A stretch of DNA of 64,000 nt from the NCBI RefSeq assembly GCF_021568285.1, contig NZ_JAKGTQ010000003.1:62001-126000 (forward strand), in the 5' to 3' direction. Positions 17,776 through 26,879 of this stretch are shown here, in pieces (position 1 is the first letter of the stretch; every line of letters begins with the position of its first letter). The DNA comes from Rheinheimera sp. UJ63. GTDB lineage: Bacteria > Pseudomonadota > Gammaproteobacteria > Enterobacterales > Alteromonadaceae. Position numbers and translations under genes: made by a program. The notes under the pieces are model-generated. The model was given only the letters and a program-made list of their open reading frames with translations, was not told the DNA's origin and searched no databases.

Positions 17776-18272
17776 ATAAACTGCTGCCTAGTCCATTGTT
17801 ATCGGTTAGCTTAATCGTGATATGGCTATTACTTAATCAATCATTGGCCCTTTCTCAACTGCTTTTAGGCGGCCTGCTCGCATGGGTTATCCCTATGTAT
17901 TGTGCGCCGTTAGCCATTAAAGGCTCTCGTATTCGCAAGCCTTGGGTACTATTTCGTTTACTGGCATGGTCGGCTACTGAAATTGTCCGTTCTTGTATTA
18001 ATGTCAGCCGCATCATTTTATTTCGGCGCCAACATCAACTGAATTCGCAATTTATTCGTGTGCCATTGCATTTACGGGATGTCACAGGGCTTGCCGTTTT
18101 ATCGTGTATTATTAATTCAACCCCTGGCACCGTTTGGGTAGAAATTCTGCCAGATACACATGAGTTATCTTTACATGTATTTGATTTACATGATGAAGCC
18201 TGGTGGATAGACACCATTAAACAGCGCTATGAACAACCTTTGATCGAGATTTTTGAAGGGGCAAGCCAATGA
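17772..18272 (+). CDS. mrpE: Mrp antiporter subunit E
   Basis: A 166-residue protein with two N-terminal membrane helices and a cytoplasmic tail. The block INSTPGTVWVEI and the ending LHVFDLHDE are the MrpE signature. It is an accessory subunit needed for assembly or full activity of the complex. It overlaps mrpD and mrpF by four bases each. Confidence 0.92.
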   Translation: MNKLLPSPLLSVSLIVIWLLLNQSLALSQLLLGGLLAWVIPMYCAPLAIKGSRIRKPWVLFRLLAWSATEIVRSCINVSRIILFRRQHQLNSQFIRVPLHLRDVTGLAVLSCIINSTPGTVWVEILPDTHELSLHVFDLHDEAWWIDTIKQRYEQPLIEIFEGASQ

Positions 18273-18547
18273 GCCTGTTACTGACAGTGGCATTATATTT
18301 TAGCCAATTTTGTTTACTGCTTGCCATGCTCTGCTGTGGTATTCGCTTGATCCGTGGCCCCGCTGCTCAGGATCGGGTGTTAGCCTTAGACACTTTATGG
18401 ATGGTGGCCATGCTATTTATTCTGGTGCTCGGTATCAGTTTTGGCAGCGTGTTGTATTTCGAAATCGCATTGTTAATTGCTCTAATTGGCTTTGTTTCTA
18501 CCTTGGCCTTAGCGAAGTTTTTATTACGTGGAGAGGTGATCGAATGA
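18269..18547 (+). CDS. mrpF: Mrp antiporter subunit F
   Basis: A 92-residue three-helix protein. The family motif IRLIRGPAAQDRVLALDTLW follows the first helix, and FEIALLIALIGFVSTLALAKF forms the last. It is a small membrane subunit of the Mrp antiporter. Start and stop overlap the neighbours by ATGA. Confidence 0.92.
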   Translation: MSLLLTVALYFSQFCLLLAMLCCGIRLIRGPAAQDRVLALDTLWMVAMLFILVLGISFGSVLYFEIALLIALIGFVSTLALAKFLLRGEVIE

Positions 18548-18918
18548 TTGAATTAGCCGAGTCGATCCCTGCGTGGATCGCAGTACCGGTAACCTTGCTG
18601 TTAATTGCCGGTAGCCTAATCACCTTAATTGGTACCTTATGCTTAGTGCGTCTACCGCATTTTTATCAGCGCATCCATGGCCCGGCGATCAGCATTACTT
18701 TTGGTACCACCTGTTTTGTGCTGGCGTCGATGCTGTATTTTAGCGGTTTAGGGCTGCGACCTGTGCTGCATGAACTGTTAATCAGCGCTTTTGTACTGCT
18801 CACGGCCCCAGTCAGTGCCATGTTGTTAATGCGCGCGGCGGTTTATCGAGATTTACGCAACACCCACAAACAAGCACAGCACGACAGCGCAAAGTCTAGC
18901 CAACCCCCATCAGCCTAG
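18544..18918 (+). CDS. mrpG: Mrp antiporter subunit G
   Basis: A 124-residue three-helix subunit that completes the operon. MrpG features are LIGTLCLVRLPHFYQRIHGP and the AFVLLTAPVSAMLLMRAA block. The start at 18544 overlaps the mrpF stop in ATGA; a longer frame beginning near 18310 in the same phase is only read-through of mrpF sequence. The hydrophilic tail after residue 100 is poorly conserved in the family. The gene is convergent with cysA, 23 bp away, with no obvious terminator between. Confidence 0.9.
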   Translation: MIELAESIPAWIAVPVTLLLIAGSLITLIGTLCLVRLPHFYQRIHGPAISITFGTTCFVLASMLYFSGLGLRPVLHELLISAFVLLTAPVSAMLLMRAAVYRDLRNTHKQAQHDSAKSSQPPSA

Positions 18919-18941
18919 CAGGCCTTGGTGTTGGTAAGGTA

Positions 18942-20006
18942 TTAAATACCTTCGCCTAAAAACACTTTACTATACCGAGGTTGGATCCAAGCTGGTGCTC
19001 CGGTCACTAAATTCAGCGTATTAAATTGCGCTTTGGGCAGTTCAATGTGCACCAGCTGTGCCAGCTCGGTCGCTTGTACTTCTAAGCGCACTGTCGGCCC
19101 TACCACCGTAATTAAATCAATGGTTACCGGTATCGCATCGGTTTGCGGATGATTAAAGACGTCAATTTCATGCGGCCTGACATACGCTAAACCGGCCTGC
19201 TCAGCAGCACTGCTATGCTCTGGCGCGGGCATCGCGGCTTTGCCGATATGGGTTTGACCTTGATTAACCCTGGCATGGAACAAATTGACATTACCCAAAA
19301 ACTCATACACAAACGGATTGGCCGGATGATCATACACTTGCTCAGGCGTACCGTGCTGCTCAATTTGGCCTTGATTCATCACAACGATACGATCCGCAAC
19401 CTCTAGTGCTTCTTCCTGATCGTGCGTAACAAACACGCTGGTTACATGGATCTCATCGTGTAAACGGCGCAGCCAACGGCGTAACTCAGCACGCACCTTG
19501 GCATCGAGCGCACCAAAAGGTTCGTCTAATAACAACATTTTAGGTTCTACCGCGAGTGCTCGCGCTAAGGCAATGCGTTGGCGTTGCCCACCGGATAATT
19601 GCGCTGGATAGCGGTCGGCAGTCCAGCCTAGTTGCACTAACTCGAGCAGGTTATGCACTTTTTTTGCAATGTCGGCTTTGCTTGGCCGCAGTTTTTTCGG
19701 TTTCACCGTTAAACCATAAGCCACGTTTTCAAACACCGTCATATGCTTAAACAAGGCGTAATGCTGAAACACAAACCCAACACCGCGCTCAGACACATGT
19801 TGCTGACTAATATCTTGCTGATTAAAGCGAATAAGGCCGCTATCGGCCTGCTCTAAGCCCGCAATAATTCGTAATAAGGTGGTTTTACCCGAGCCAGACG
19901 GGCCTAGTAGCGCCGTGAGCTCACCGGTATTCAGTTGCAGATTAATCTGGTTTAACGCCTGAAATTGCCCAAAACGTTTACTGATCTGTTCAATATGGAT
20001 ACTCAT
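18942..20006 (-). CDS. cysA: Sulfate ABC transporter ATP-binding protein
   Basis: A 354-residue ABC ATPase with Walker [16 protein letters not shown], signature [19 protein letters not shown], Walker [13 protein letters not shown] and H-loop [16 protein letters not shown]. The C-terminal 100 residues form a TOBE-like regulatory domain with [10 protein letters not shown], typical of CysA. It powers uptake by CysT-CysW. The ATG at 20006 (after AAGAGG) is chosen over a 12-codon extension. It is separated from sbp-cysTW by the whole Mrp operon and lies on the opposite strand, so it needs its own promoter. Confidence 0.93.
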   Translation of the reverse strand: MSIHIEQISKRFGQFQALNQINLQLNTGELTALLGPSGSGKTTLLRIIAGLEQADSGLIRFNQQDISQQHVSERGVGFVFQHYALFKHMTVFENVAYGLTVKPKKLRPSKADIAKKVHNLLELVQLGWTADRYPAQLSGGQRQRIALARALAVEPKMLLLDEPFGALDAKVRAELRRWLRRLHDEIHVTSVFVTHDQEEALEVADRIVVMNQGQIEQHGTPEQVYDHPANPFVYEFLGNVNLFHARVNQGQTHIGKAAMPAPEHSSAAEQAGLAYVRPHEIDVFNHPQTDAIPVTIDLITVVGPTVRLEVQATELAQLVHIELPKAQFNTLNLVTGAPAWIQPRYSKVFLGEGI

Positions 20007-20133
20007 TGCAGCCTCTTCGCGGCCAGCTCTGCAGCTGGACAACCCCCTAGCAGGCGCAGTAGGTTAAGCTACGCCTAAAACCGTATCTTAAGGCGAAAAC
20101 TCAATAACAATAAAGTTCGATTTTCTTCTTCGC

Positions 20134-20150
20134 TATTCCAAGTTGGAATA
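20134..20150. promoter_or_regulatory. 17-bp palindrome upstream of cysA
   Basis: TATTCCAA-G-TTGGAATA is a perfect palindrome about 130 bp upstream of cysA and 50 bp past the 5'-nucleotidase stop codon. Its size and symmetry suit a dimeric regulator, perhaps CysB given the gene, but I see no copy upstream of sbp, so the assignment is open. Confidence 0.45.
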
Positions 20151-20200
20151 AGAGCGCTCAGTTCAGGCCATCGCTCTGCGCAACCATCAAGCGAAGCGCC

Positions 20201-22195
20201 CTATGGTGCGCGCTGAAGCGTCACCGTTGCAAGCCTTGTCTGTTGCCATAGCGCCGGATGATCTTGCAGATAACGAATAAACGCCTCGGCCGGTACTTTA
20301 CAATCCGTGTTAGTTTGCTGACAAGGTAAGCCAGCCGCTTGTGCATATTCCGGTATATAAGCTGTTTTACCACTGGCATCTTGCTCGGCGCGCACCCGTT
20401 TAACCGCAAACGCTTTTGGCTGACCGTTCAGCAAAATAATATCTCGCCGATCGCTGCCGTTTTGTTGTACTTGTTGCAGCTTATGCCAGCCATCATTGCC
20501 ATTGGCTAAATAATCCGTTGTAGCAAGACGATACTGCCGCTCGGGCAGCAGTGCTTGCCATTGCCCTTGTTGTAATACCGCAACATCTGTAAGCACTAAA
20601 CGGCCATCCGCTTGCTCTGTTGCGGTATATCGTAAATGACTGCTGTACGGAAACTTCCCAGCATGCGCACCGGCCGGTAAGGTAGCGCTGATGGTTTGCT
20701 GCAATAATGCCAGCACATCGGCTCCGCTTACGGTTAAAACACTGAGCGCAGAAGCAAAGGGTAATACTTCTAAACGAATATGCCCTTCGAACACGGCACC
20801 GGCGGTTAAATCACTGCGAATATTGCCCGCCCCCAGCAAAGTAAAATCAACCGGCTGCCCCAATTCCGCTCGCGCACGGCTATTTAACCAATATTGGATG
20901 CCATCGGTGATATGCGCCGCTAAAAGCGAACCATGTTGATCACTGCCGCCCGAACCCGGTAAACGCACATGGGAAAGGGTTTGCTCCAGTGCACTGATTT
21001 GCTGCCCATAGGCTTGTTGCACGGCAGGTAAATAAACCTCATCCAGCACTTGGCGTAAGTTAGCATCTTCTTCAGTAATGGCCGTGCGCGCTAACGCGGC
21101 AATAAAACCTAATTGCTCAGCCAGTGGCTCGCCTTGTAACTGGCTATCGGCTTGGCGCAAAGCCGAGTGATATAACTGCTGACTGGCCAGTAAGGTGTTT
21201 TGCCCATCGCAACGATGGATGTGGCCTTGCCGATCAAAGCTCACCGTTAAAGCACCGACGGCTTGCGCAAACTGTCCGGCTTGCACCACGCAGGTGATGG
21301 CCTTGCCATCGGCATTACGAATTTGCTCGGCATACGGCGCTTGCTGGCCTAGCGACCACTGCCGAAAATCGCCAAGTAAGGTATGCGAATGCCCGCCAAC
21401 AATCACATCAATACCATTCACTTTAGCGGCCAAGGTAAGATCACGCTGATGCCCTAAATGGGTTAACGCTACGATATGTTTGACACCCTGTTGTTGTAAA
21501 TAATCTACCGTTTGTTGGGCAGACGCGACTTCATCGGCAAACACTAAGGCGCCGGTATCAGGCACCATTGCGCGCATATCCTCAAGTGCCAAGCCAAACA
21601 CCGCCAGCACCGGTTCATCAGGGTTAATCGGTAAAGAGGTCGGTTGCCATTGCTGATCCACTAAACGAAATAATTGAAACGGCTTTAAATTCTCGACCTT
21701 GGCTAAACGCTGCTCGGCGCGGCTATCGACATTAGCGGCTAACACCGGGAAATTAACTTGGCTGGCAAATTGCGCTAATTTCTCAAGGCCGATATCAAAT
21801 TCATGGTTTCCCAGCGCCATCGCATCCAGCTGCATGCGATTAAGAATGTCGATATTAATTTCATGCTCAAACAATTCAAAATATGCACTGCCTTTAAAAG
21901 CATCACCACCATGTAAAAATAAACTACTCAACCCCTCATTGGCAGCTTGCTGGCGTAACGTGCGCGCATGGCTGAGTACCCGAGGATGACCACCAATAAA
22001 GGTATAAAGCGGCTGCTCTGCCGCCCCAAATAACTTAGCGGGTGAGGCATCAAATTGGGAGTGGGTATCATTAATATGAATAATTTGCAGCTGCAAGCCC
22101 GTTGTTGCCGTTACAGGTGTAAACCGTTCGGTTTGATGAGTACAACTGCCTAACAGCAGCGTTAAAGCCAGTAGTATGACCGTTTGCTTTTGCAT
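20201..22195 (-). CDS. 5'-nucleotidase / UDP-sugar hydrolase family lipoprotein
   Basis: A 664-residue protein of the UshA/5'-nucleotidase family. It has a lipobox LLLGSC (Cys18), so it is anchored as a lipoprotein. The N-terminal metallophosphoesterase domain shows HINDTHSQFD (D43, H45), LHGGDAFKGS, ALGNHEFD (129-134), ALTHLGH and VGGHSHTLL, together the two-metal site. The C-terminal 5_nucleotid_C domain carries LLGAGNIRSDL, LPFASALSVLTVSG and TTDYLANGNDG for base binding. It would dephosphorylate nucleotides in the periplasm or at the cell surface for salvage. The ATG at 22195 has GGAA upstream. It lies upstream of cysA on the same strand, but a 194-bp gap suggests separate transcription. 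Confidence 0.9.
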   Translation of the reverse strand: MQKQTVILLALTLLLGSCTHQTERFTPVTATTGLQLQIIHINDTHSQFDASPAKLFGAAEQPLYTFIGGHPRVLSHARTLRQQAANEGLSSLFLHGGDAFKGSAYFELFEHEINIDILNRMQLDAMALGNHEFDIGLEKLAQFASQVNFPVLAANVDSRAEQRLAKVENLKPFQLFRLVDQQWQPTSLPINPDEPVLAVFGLALEDMRAMVPDTGALVFADEVASAQQTVDYLQQQGVKHIVALTHLGHQRDLTLAAKVNGIDVIVGGHSHTLLGDFRQWSLGQQAPYAEQIRNADGKAITCVVQAGQFAQAVGALTVSFDRQGHIHRCDGQNTLLASQQLYHSALRQADSQLQGEPLAEQLGFIAALARTAITEEDANLRQVLDEVYLPAVQQAYGQQISALEQTLSHVRLPGSGGSDQHGSLLAAHITDGIQYWLNSRARAELGQPVDFTLLGAGNIRSDLTAGAVFEGHIRLEVLPFASALSVLTVSGADVLALLQQTISATLPAGAHAGKFPYSSHLRYTATEQADGRLVLTDVAVLQQGQWQALLPERQYRLATTDYLANGNDGWHKLQQVQQNGSDRRDIILLNGQPKAFAVKRVRAEQDASGKTAYIPEYAQAAGLPCQQTNTDCKVPAEAFIRYLQDHPALWQQTRLATVTLQRAP

Positions 22196-22266
22196 CAGTG
22201 GTTTCCGTATTTTTACACCTGAGTTAGCCGCTTACCTTGGCGATGGCCACTGCGGTTAATCTGCGC

Positions 22267-22686
22267 TTATTGCGTTAATAACTTTGCCAATTCAGCCGCT
22301 TGCGCTTTGATATGCCCCATATCACCTTGCTCAGCACCGTGGCGTTTTAATTCGCTTAAATGCGTTGGGATCAGATGAAAATGCAAATGCGGCACCGTTT
22401 GCCCCGCAGCAGTACCATTGAGTTGCATCAAGACGATGCCTTCCACTTTTAGCAGCGTTTTTTGCGCAGCCATCACTCTTTGCACCGTCGCGAGCAAAGG
22501 AGCTGCATAATCTAAAGGAAGTTCAGCCAATGTTTCTGCCGGGTATTTGGGGATCACTAAAGCATGACCATCCGCCTGCGGCATAATATCCATAAAGGCT
22601 AAGCTGTGTTCATCCTCATAAATTTTAAAACAGGGTAATTCACCACGTAAAATTTTGGCGAAAACGTTGTTATCTTGATAGCTCAT
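22267..22686 (-). CDS. HIT family hydrolase
   Basis: A 139-residue histidine-triad protein. The active motif HLHFHLIP (H-x-H-x-H) and the N-terminal VFAKILRGELPCFKIYEDE are typical of HIT/HinT-like nucleotide hydrolases, which cleave AMP-lysine-type or dinucleoside phosphates. AGGAG lies 6 bases before the ATG at 22686. It is 71 bp upstream of the 5'-nucleotidase gene on the same strand, so a nucleotide-handling pair is possible. The true substrate is unknown. Confidence 0.9.
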   Translation of the reverse strand: MSYQDNNVFAKILRGELPCFKIYEDEHSLAFMDIMPQADGHALVIPKYPAETLAELPLDYAAPLLATVQRVMAAQKTLLKVEGIVLMQLNGTAAGQTVPHLHFHLIPTHLSELKRHGAEQGDMGHIKAQAAELAKLLTQ

Positions 22687-22887
22687 AAGGTGCTCCTGGC
22701 TGGGTTTATTAACGTTTACCGATTATGCCAGCATGAACGGCAACAAGGTAGCAGTGCACTGCGCTTTGTTATGCACTAGCCTGAAAAATCGCCGGTGCAG
22801 TGACGACATGTTGTTGCTAATACCCAGTGTGCAAGGCCCATTAACGGTGGGGGTTAACTAGAAACCGCGAGCACAGGGCCTGTGAAG

Positions 22888-22913
22888 GTGACGGCATAAC
22901 ACGATACCGTCAC
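22888..22913 (-). other. Inverted repeat downstream of fghA
   Basis: GTGACGG (22888-22894) and CCGTCAC (22907-22913) form a 7-bp stem with a 12-base loop some 20 bp after the fghA stop. No T-run follows, so it is only a possible 3'-end structure. Confidence 0.35.
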
Positions 22914-22933
22914 TGCTCATAAAACAAAGCTCG

Positions 22934-23797
22934 CTAAGCGCCAGTTAAGCCTAAATGACGGGCATGAAAGCGCAAATGCTGCTCGATAAAACTGGCGATA
23001 AAGTAGTAGCTGTGATCATAGCCTGCTTGCAAACGGATTTCAGCGGCCACGCCTGCTTGCTCTGCGGCTTTAACCAGGCTGTCGGTTTGCAACTGTGCCG
23101 GATAAAAGTTATCACTGAGCCCCTGATCAACTAAAATCGGCAGCTGACTGCCCTGCTTCGCCAGCAAATAAGCAGCGTCGTATTGCTGCCATTTTGTTTC
23201 ATCGGCCCCGAGATAACCGCGCAGCGCTTTTTGGCCCCAAGCACAATTCATCGGATGACAAATGGGTGAAAAAGCAGAAATACTGCGATACTCGGCATTG
23301 TTACGCAGGCCAATGACCAGAGCACCGTGCCCGCCCATCGAGTGACCACTGATTGCTTTAGCCGCGCTCAGTGGTAACTCTGCCTGCAGCAGTGCCGGTA
23401 ATTCCTGCAAAATATAATCATACATCTGATAATTCGCAGCAAAAGGCGCTTCAGTGGCATTAACATAAAAGCCGGCCCCTAAGCCAAAGTCATAAGCCCC
23501 ATCTGGATCATCAGCAACATCGGCGCCACGAGGGCTGGTATCGGGCATGATTAGCGCCAGCCCAAGCTCTGCAGCCACACGCTGCGCCCCGGCTTTGCTG
23601 GAAAAATTCTCGTCGGTACAGGTTAAACCTGATAACCAATACAGTGCAGGTACCTTGTGTTGCTCTGCTTGCGGCGGTAAAAATACTGAAAATTGCATTT
23701 CGCAGTGCAGCACCGCAGATTGATGTTTAAATCGCAGTTGTTTGCCACCAAAACAGCGTTGTTCGCTAACAGCGATAAGTGCAGAAGAAGTTGTCAT
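22934..23797 (-). CDS. fghA: S-formylglutathione hydrolase
   Basis: A 287-residue esterase D family serine hydrolase. The nucleophile is Ser153 in GHSMGGHGAL. The acid and base are expected in VDQGLSDNFY and AGYDHSYYF. WLSGLTCTDENF supplies the oxyanion side and the family block CHPMNCAWGQKAL is present. It hydrolyses S-formylglutathione to formate and glutathione, the second step of formaldehyde detoxification. It lies 87 bp downstream of frmA on the same strand, with an intercistronic hairpin between. AGAGG precedes the ATG. Confidence 0.95.
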   Translation of the reverse strand: MTTSSALIAVSEQRCFGGKQLRFKHQSAVLHCEMQFSVFLPPQAEQHKVPALYWLSGLTCTDENFSSKAGAQRVAAELGLALIMPDTSPRGADVADDPDGAYDFGLGAGFYVNATEAPFAANYQMYDYILQELPALLQAELPLSAAKAISGHSMGGHGALVIGLRNNAEYRSISAFSPICHPMNCAWGQKALRGYLGADETKWQQYDAAYLLAKQGSQLPILVDQGLSDNFYPAQLQTDSLVKAAEQAGVAAEIRLQAGYDHSYYFIASFIEQHLRFHARHLGLTGA

Positions 23798-23839
23798 ACG
23801 CGGCCTCTTAATATCGAAAAGCGCAAGATGCCTATCGGC

Positions 23840-23875
23840 CTAACACGCCAAAGCAAAAGCGCTAAGGCGTGTTAG
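23840..23875 (-). other. Intercistronic hairpin between frmA and fghA
   Basis: CTAACACGCC (23840-23849) and GGCGTGTTAG (23866-23875) are perfect 10-bp arms; the loop can extend the stem through AGC/GCT. There is no T-run on the minus strand, so it more likely tunes mRNA stability or polarity between frmA and fghA than ends transcription. Confidence 0.55.
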
Positions 23876-23884
23876 TGATAAGCT

Positions 23885-25015
<1,131 letters not shown>

Positions 25016-25214
25016 TTAAAAAGTTACACAGGAAGATTTTACTATGGGGTTAAGTGTAACCTGATTTTGATTTTTTCCATATCAGGTTGAATAGCATTAA
25101 AATGCAAATCAGTTTTTCATTTTTGCAAAAATGTAGCGCTTTGTACTATGATCAAGGCGATTGACGCAAAAAGTGACAAGCGTTCTGGCGAATAACAATA
25201 ACAATGGCATTTTA

Positions 25215-26084
25215 ATGAAACAATGGATCGGCATTAGTGAGTTTGTGGCCGTGGCTGAGCAACAGAGTTTTACCAAGGCCGCTAAACAGTTAGGCATTTC
25301 GGTCGCACAAGTCAGTCGTAACATTGCTGAATTAGAGGCGAGTCTTGCCATTAAACTGCTGTATCGCAGTACCCGCAGTGTCAGTCTGACTGAAGAAGGC
25401 TTATTGTATTTACAGCATTGTCGGCATTTGGTTGCCAGTTTAGATGAAGCAAACCGCACACTGGCCAACCTCAAAGCGACGCCTCGCGGCCAAATTAAAC
25501 TGACCGCACCGGTTTTTTATGGTGAAACCCGAATTGCCCCACTGCTACATGATTTTATGCTGCGCTACCCCGACACTGAATTAGATTTGCAGCTTAGCAA
25601 CAACAAACTGGATTTGGTGCAAGGCGGCTATGATCTGGCTATTCGACTTGGCACCTTAGAAAGCTCAAGTTTGATTGCCCGCAAACTGGCCAGCCGCACA
25701 CAATATGTGGTGGCAGCGCCGGCCTATTTAGCTCAGCATGGCACACCCACTAGCCTAACAGCCTTAGCGCAGCATCAATGCCTCACCGGCACCGTAGCGA
25801 ATTGGCGCTTTATGCAGCAAGGAAAAATCGTTCAGTTTAAGCCACAAGGCCGTATTGTTTGCAATAGTGGCGTGGCACTGCGCGATGCCGCCCTCAAAGG
25901 GCTGGGTTTAGTGCAATTACCTGACTACTATGTCAGTGACAATTTGCAGCAAGGCGAGTTGGTGGCGGTTCTTAGTGAACTGCGGCAACCGGATGAGGGT
26001 ATTTGGGCTATCTATCCACAAAATCGGCATTTATCCGCTAAAGTGCGGGTCCTCGTGGACTATTTAGCATCAAAGCTGAGTTGA
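25215..26084 (+). CDS. LysR-type transcriptional regulator
   Basis: A 289-residue LTTR. The N-terminal winged helix-turn-helix is VAEQQSFTKAAKQLGISVAQ with SRNIAELEASLAIKLLYRST after it. The C-terminal substrate-binding domain begins near RGQIKLTAPVFYGE. The ATG at 25215 matches the family start; a TTG 18 codons earlier only adds low-complexity residues. The gene is divergent from frmA, the usual geometry for an LTTR controlling its neighbour, so control of frmA-fghA is likely. The SDR-like ending (VRVLVDYLASKL) resembles the DsdC/CrgA-type subgroup that includes aldehyde-responsive members. Confidence 0.88.
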   Translation: MKQWIGISEFVAVAEQQSFTKAAKQLGISVAQVSRNIAELEASLAIKLLYRSTRSVSLTEEGLLYLQHCRHLVASLDEANRTLANLKATPRGQIKLTAPVFYGETRIAPLLHDFMLRYPDTELDLQLSNNKLDLVQGGYDLAIRLGTLESSSLIARKLASRTQYVVAAPAYLAQHGTPTSLTALAQHQCLTGTVANWRFMQQGKIVQFKPQGRIVCNSGVALRDAALKGLGLVQLPDYYVSDNLQQGELVAVLSELRQPDEGIWAIYPQNRHLSAKVRVLVDYLASKLS

Positions 26085-26161
26085 AACGCGCGCCTGTCGC
26101 CCTCATCGTTCTGTTATACACATTGTTTCACTGGCTTTTAACATCACAAGGATCTAGCTGC

Positions 26162-26806
26162 ATGACGCCGTTAAAAATCGATTTAGTTTCTGATATTGCC
26201 TGCCCATGGTGCGCTATCGGCTATGCCCGCTTAGAGCAGGCATTAACACTGGCACCGGAATTAGCCGTCACCTTAGAGTGGCACGCCTTTGAATTAAATC
26301 CGGATAAAAACGCGCCACAAGAAGCAATTTTACCGGCACTTAGCCGTAAATACGGTAAAAGTGAAGAAGAAATGCGCCAAGCGCAAGCCAATATGATGCA
26401 AATCGCCAGCGGCCTCGGCATCAATTTTAGCCAGTTACAGCAGCGCAAAACCTGTAATACCTTTGATGCGCATCGCTTAGTCAAATGGGCCGACACACAA
26501 CAAAAAGCCACCGCCATGAAGCTGGCACTGTTTGATGCCTATTTTGGTGAAGCAGCCAATGTGGCTGATAGATCAGTGCTGGCAGAATGTGCGAAAAATG
26601 CCGGTTTAGATCAAACGCAAGCAGAACAGATCTTAGCCAGTAATGACTTCGCCGATATCGTATCTGCTGATATTGCTAAGTACCAACAAGCCGGTATTTC
26701 CTCGGTGCCGGCCTTTATCATTAATAACAAATACCTGATTTCTGGCGCACAAGAACCACAGCAATTAGCCGCTTCACTGCGTCAAATTGCTGCTGAAACA
26801 CCCTAA
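26162..26806 (+). CDS. FrnE-like DsbA family oxidoreductase
   Basis: A 214-residue thioredoxin-fold protein with a helical insertion. The N-terminal LVSDIACPWCAIG carries the C-P-W-C active motif (14-17), and SSVPAFIINNKYLISGAQ is the cis-Pro region with the FrnE ending. It lacks a signal peptide, so it acts in the cytoplasm, in the family of FrnE and 2-hydroxychromene-2-carboxylate isomerase-like proteins, probably on thiols or with glutathione. The ATG at 26162 follows AAGGA; an earlier in-frame start would overlap the LysR gene. It is 77 bp downstream of the LysR gene on the same strand. Confidence 0.87.
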   Translation: MTPLKIDLVSDIACPWCAIGYARLEQALTLAPELAVTLEWHAFELNPDKNAPQEAILPALSRKYGKSEEEMRQAQANMMQIASGLGINFSQLQQRKTCNTFDAHRLVKWADTQQKATAMKLALFDAYFGEAANVADRSVLAECAKNAGLDQTQAEQILASNDFADIVSADIAKYQQAGISSVPAFIINNKYLISGAQEPQQLAASLRQIAAETP

Positions 26807-26822
26807 AAATCATAAAAGAAAA

Positions 26823-26852
26823 AACCACAACAGCAGGCACGCTGTTGTGGTT
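26823..26852 (-). terminator. Terminator after the first S8 protease gene
   Basis: AACCACAACAGC (26823-26834) and GCTGTTGTGGTT (26841-26852) form a 12-bp perfect stem with a 6-base loop, followed on the minus strand by a T-rich run. It ends the protease transcript; on the + strand it may also slow transcripts from the FrnE-like gene. Confidence 0.85.
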
Positions 26853-26879
26853 CACCAAACACGGTAAGGTTGGGATTAT

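Noticed and set aside
12939-18918. Respiratory complex I or a formate hydrogenlyase membrane arm
   Set aside because: The NuoL/NuoN/NuoK-like genes lie in strict A-C-D-E-F-G order with MrpE, MrpF and MrpG; no hydrophilic Nuo subunits occur.
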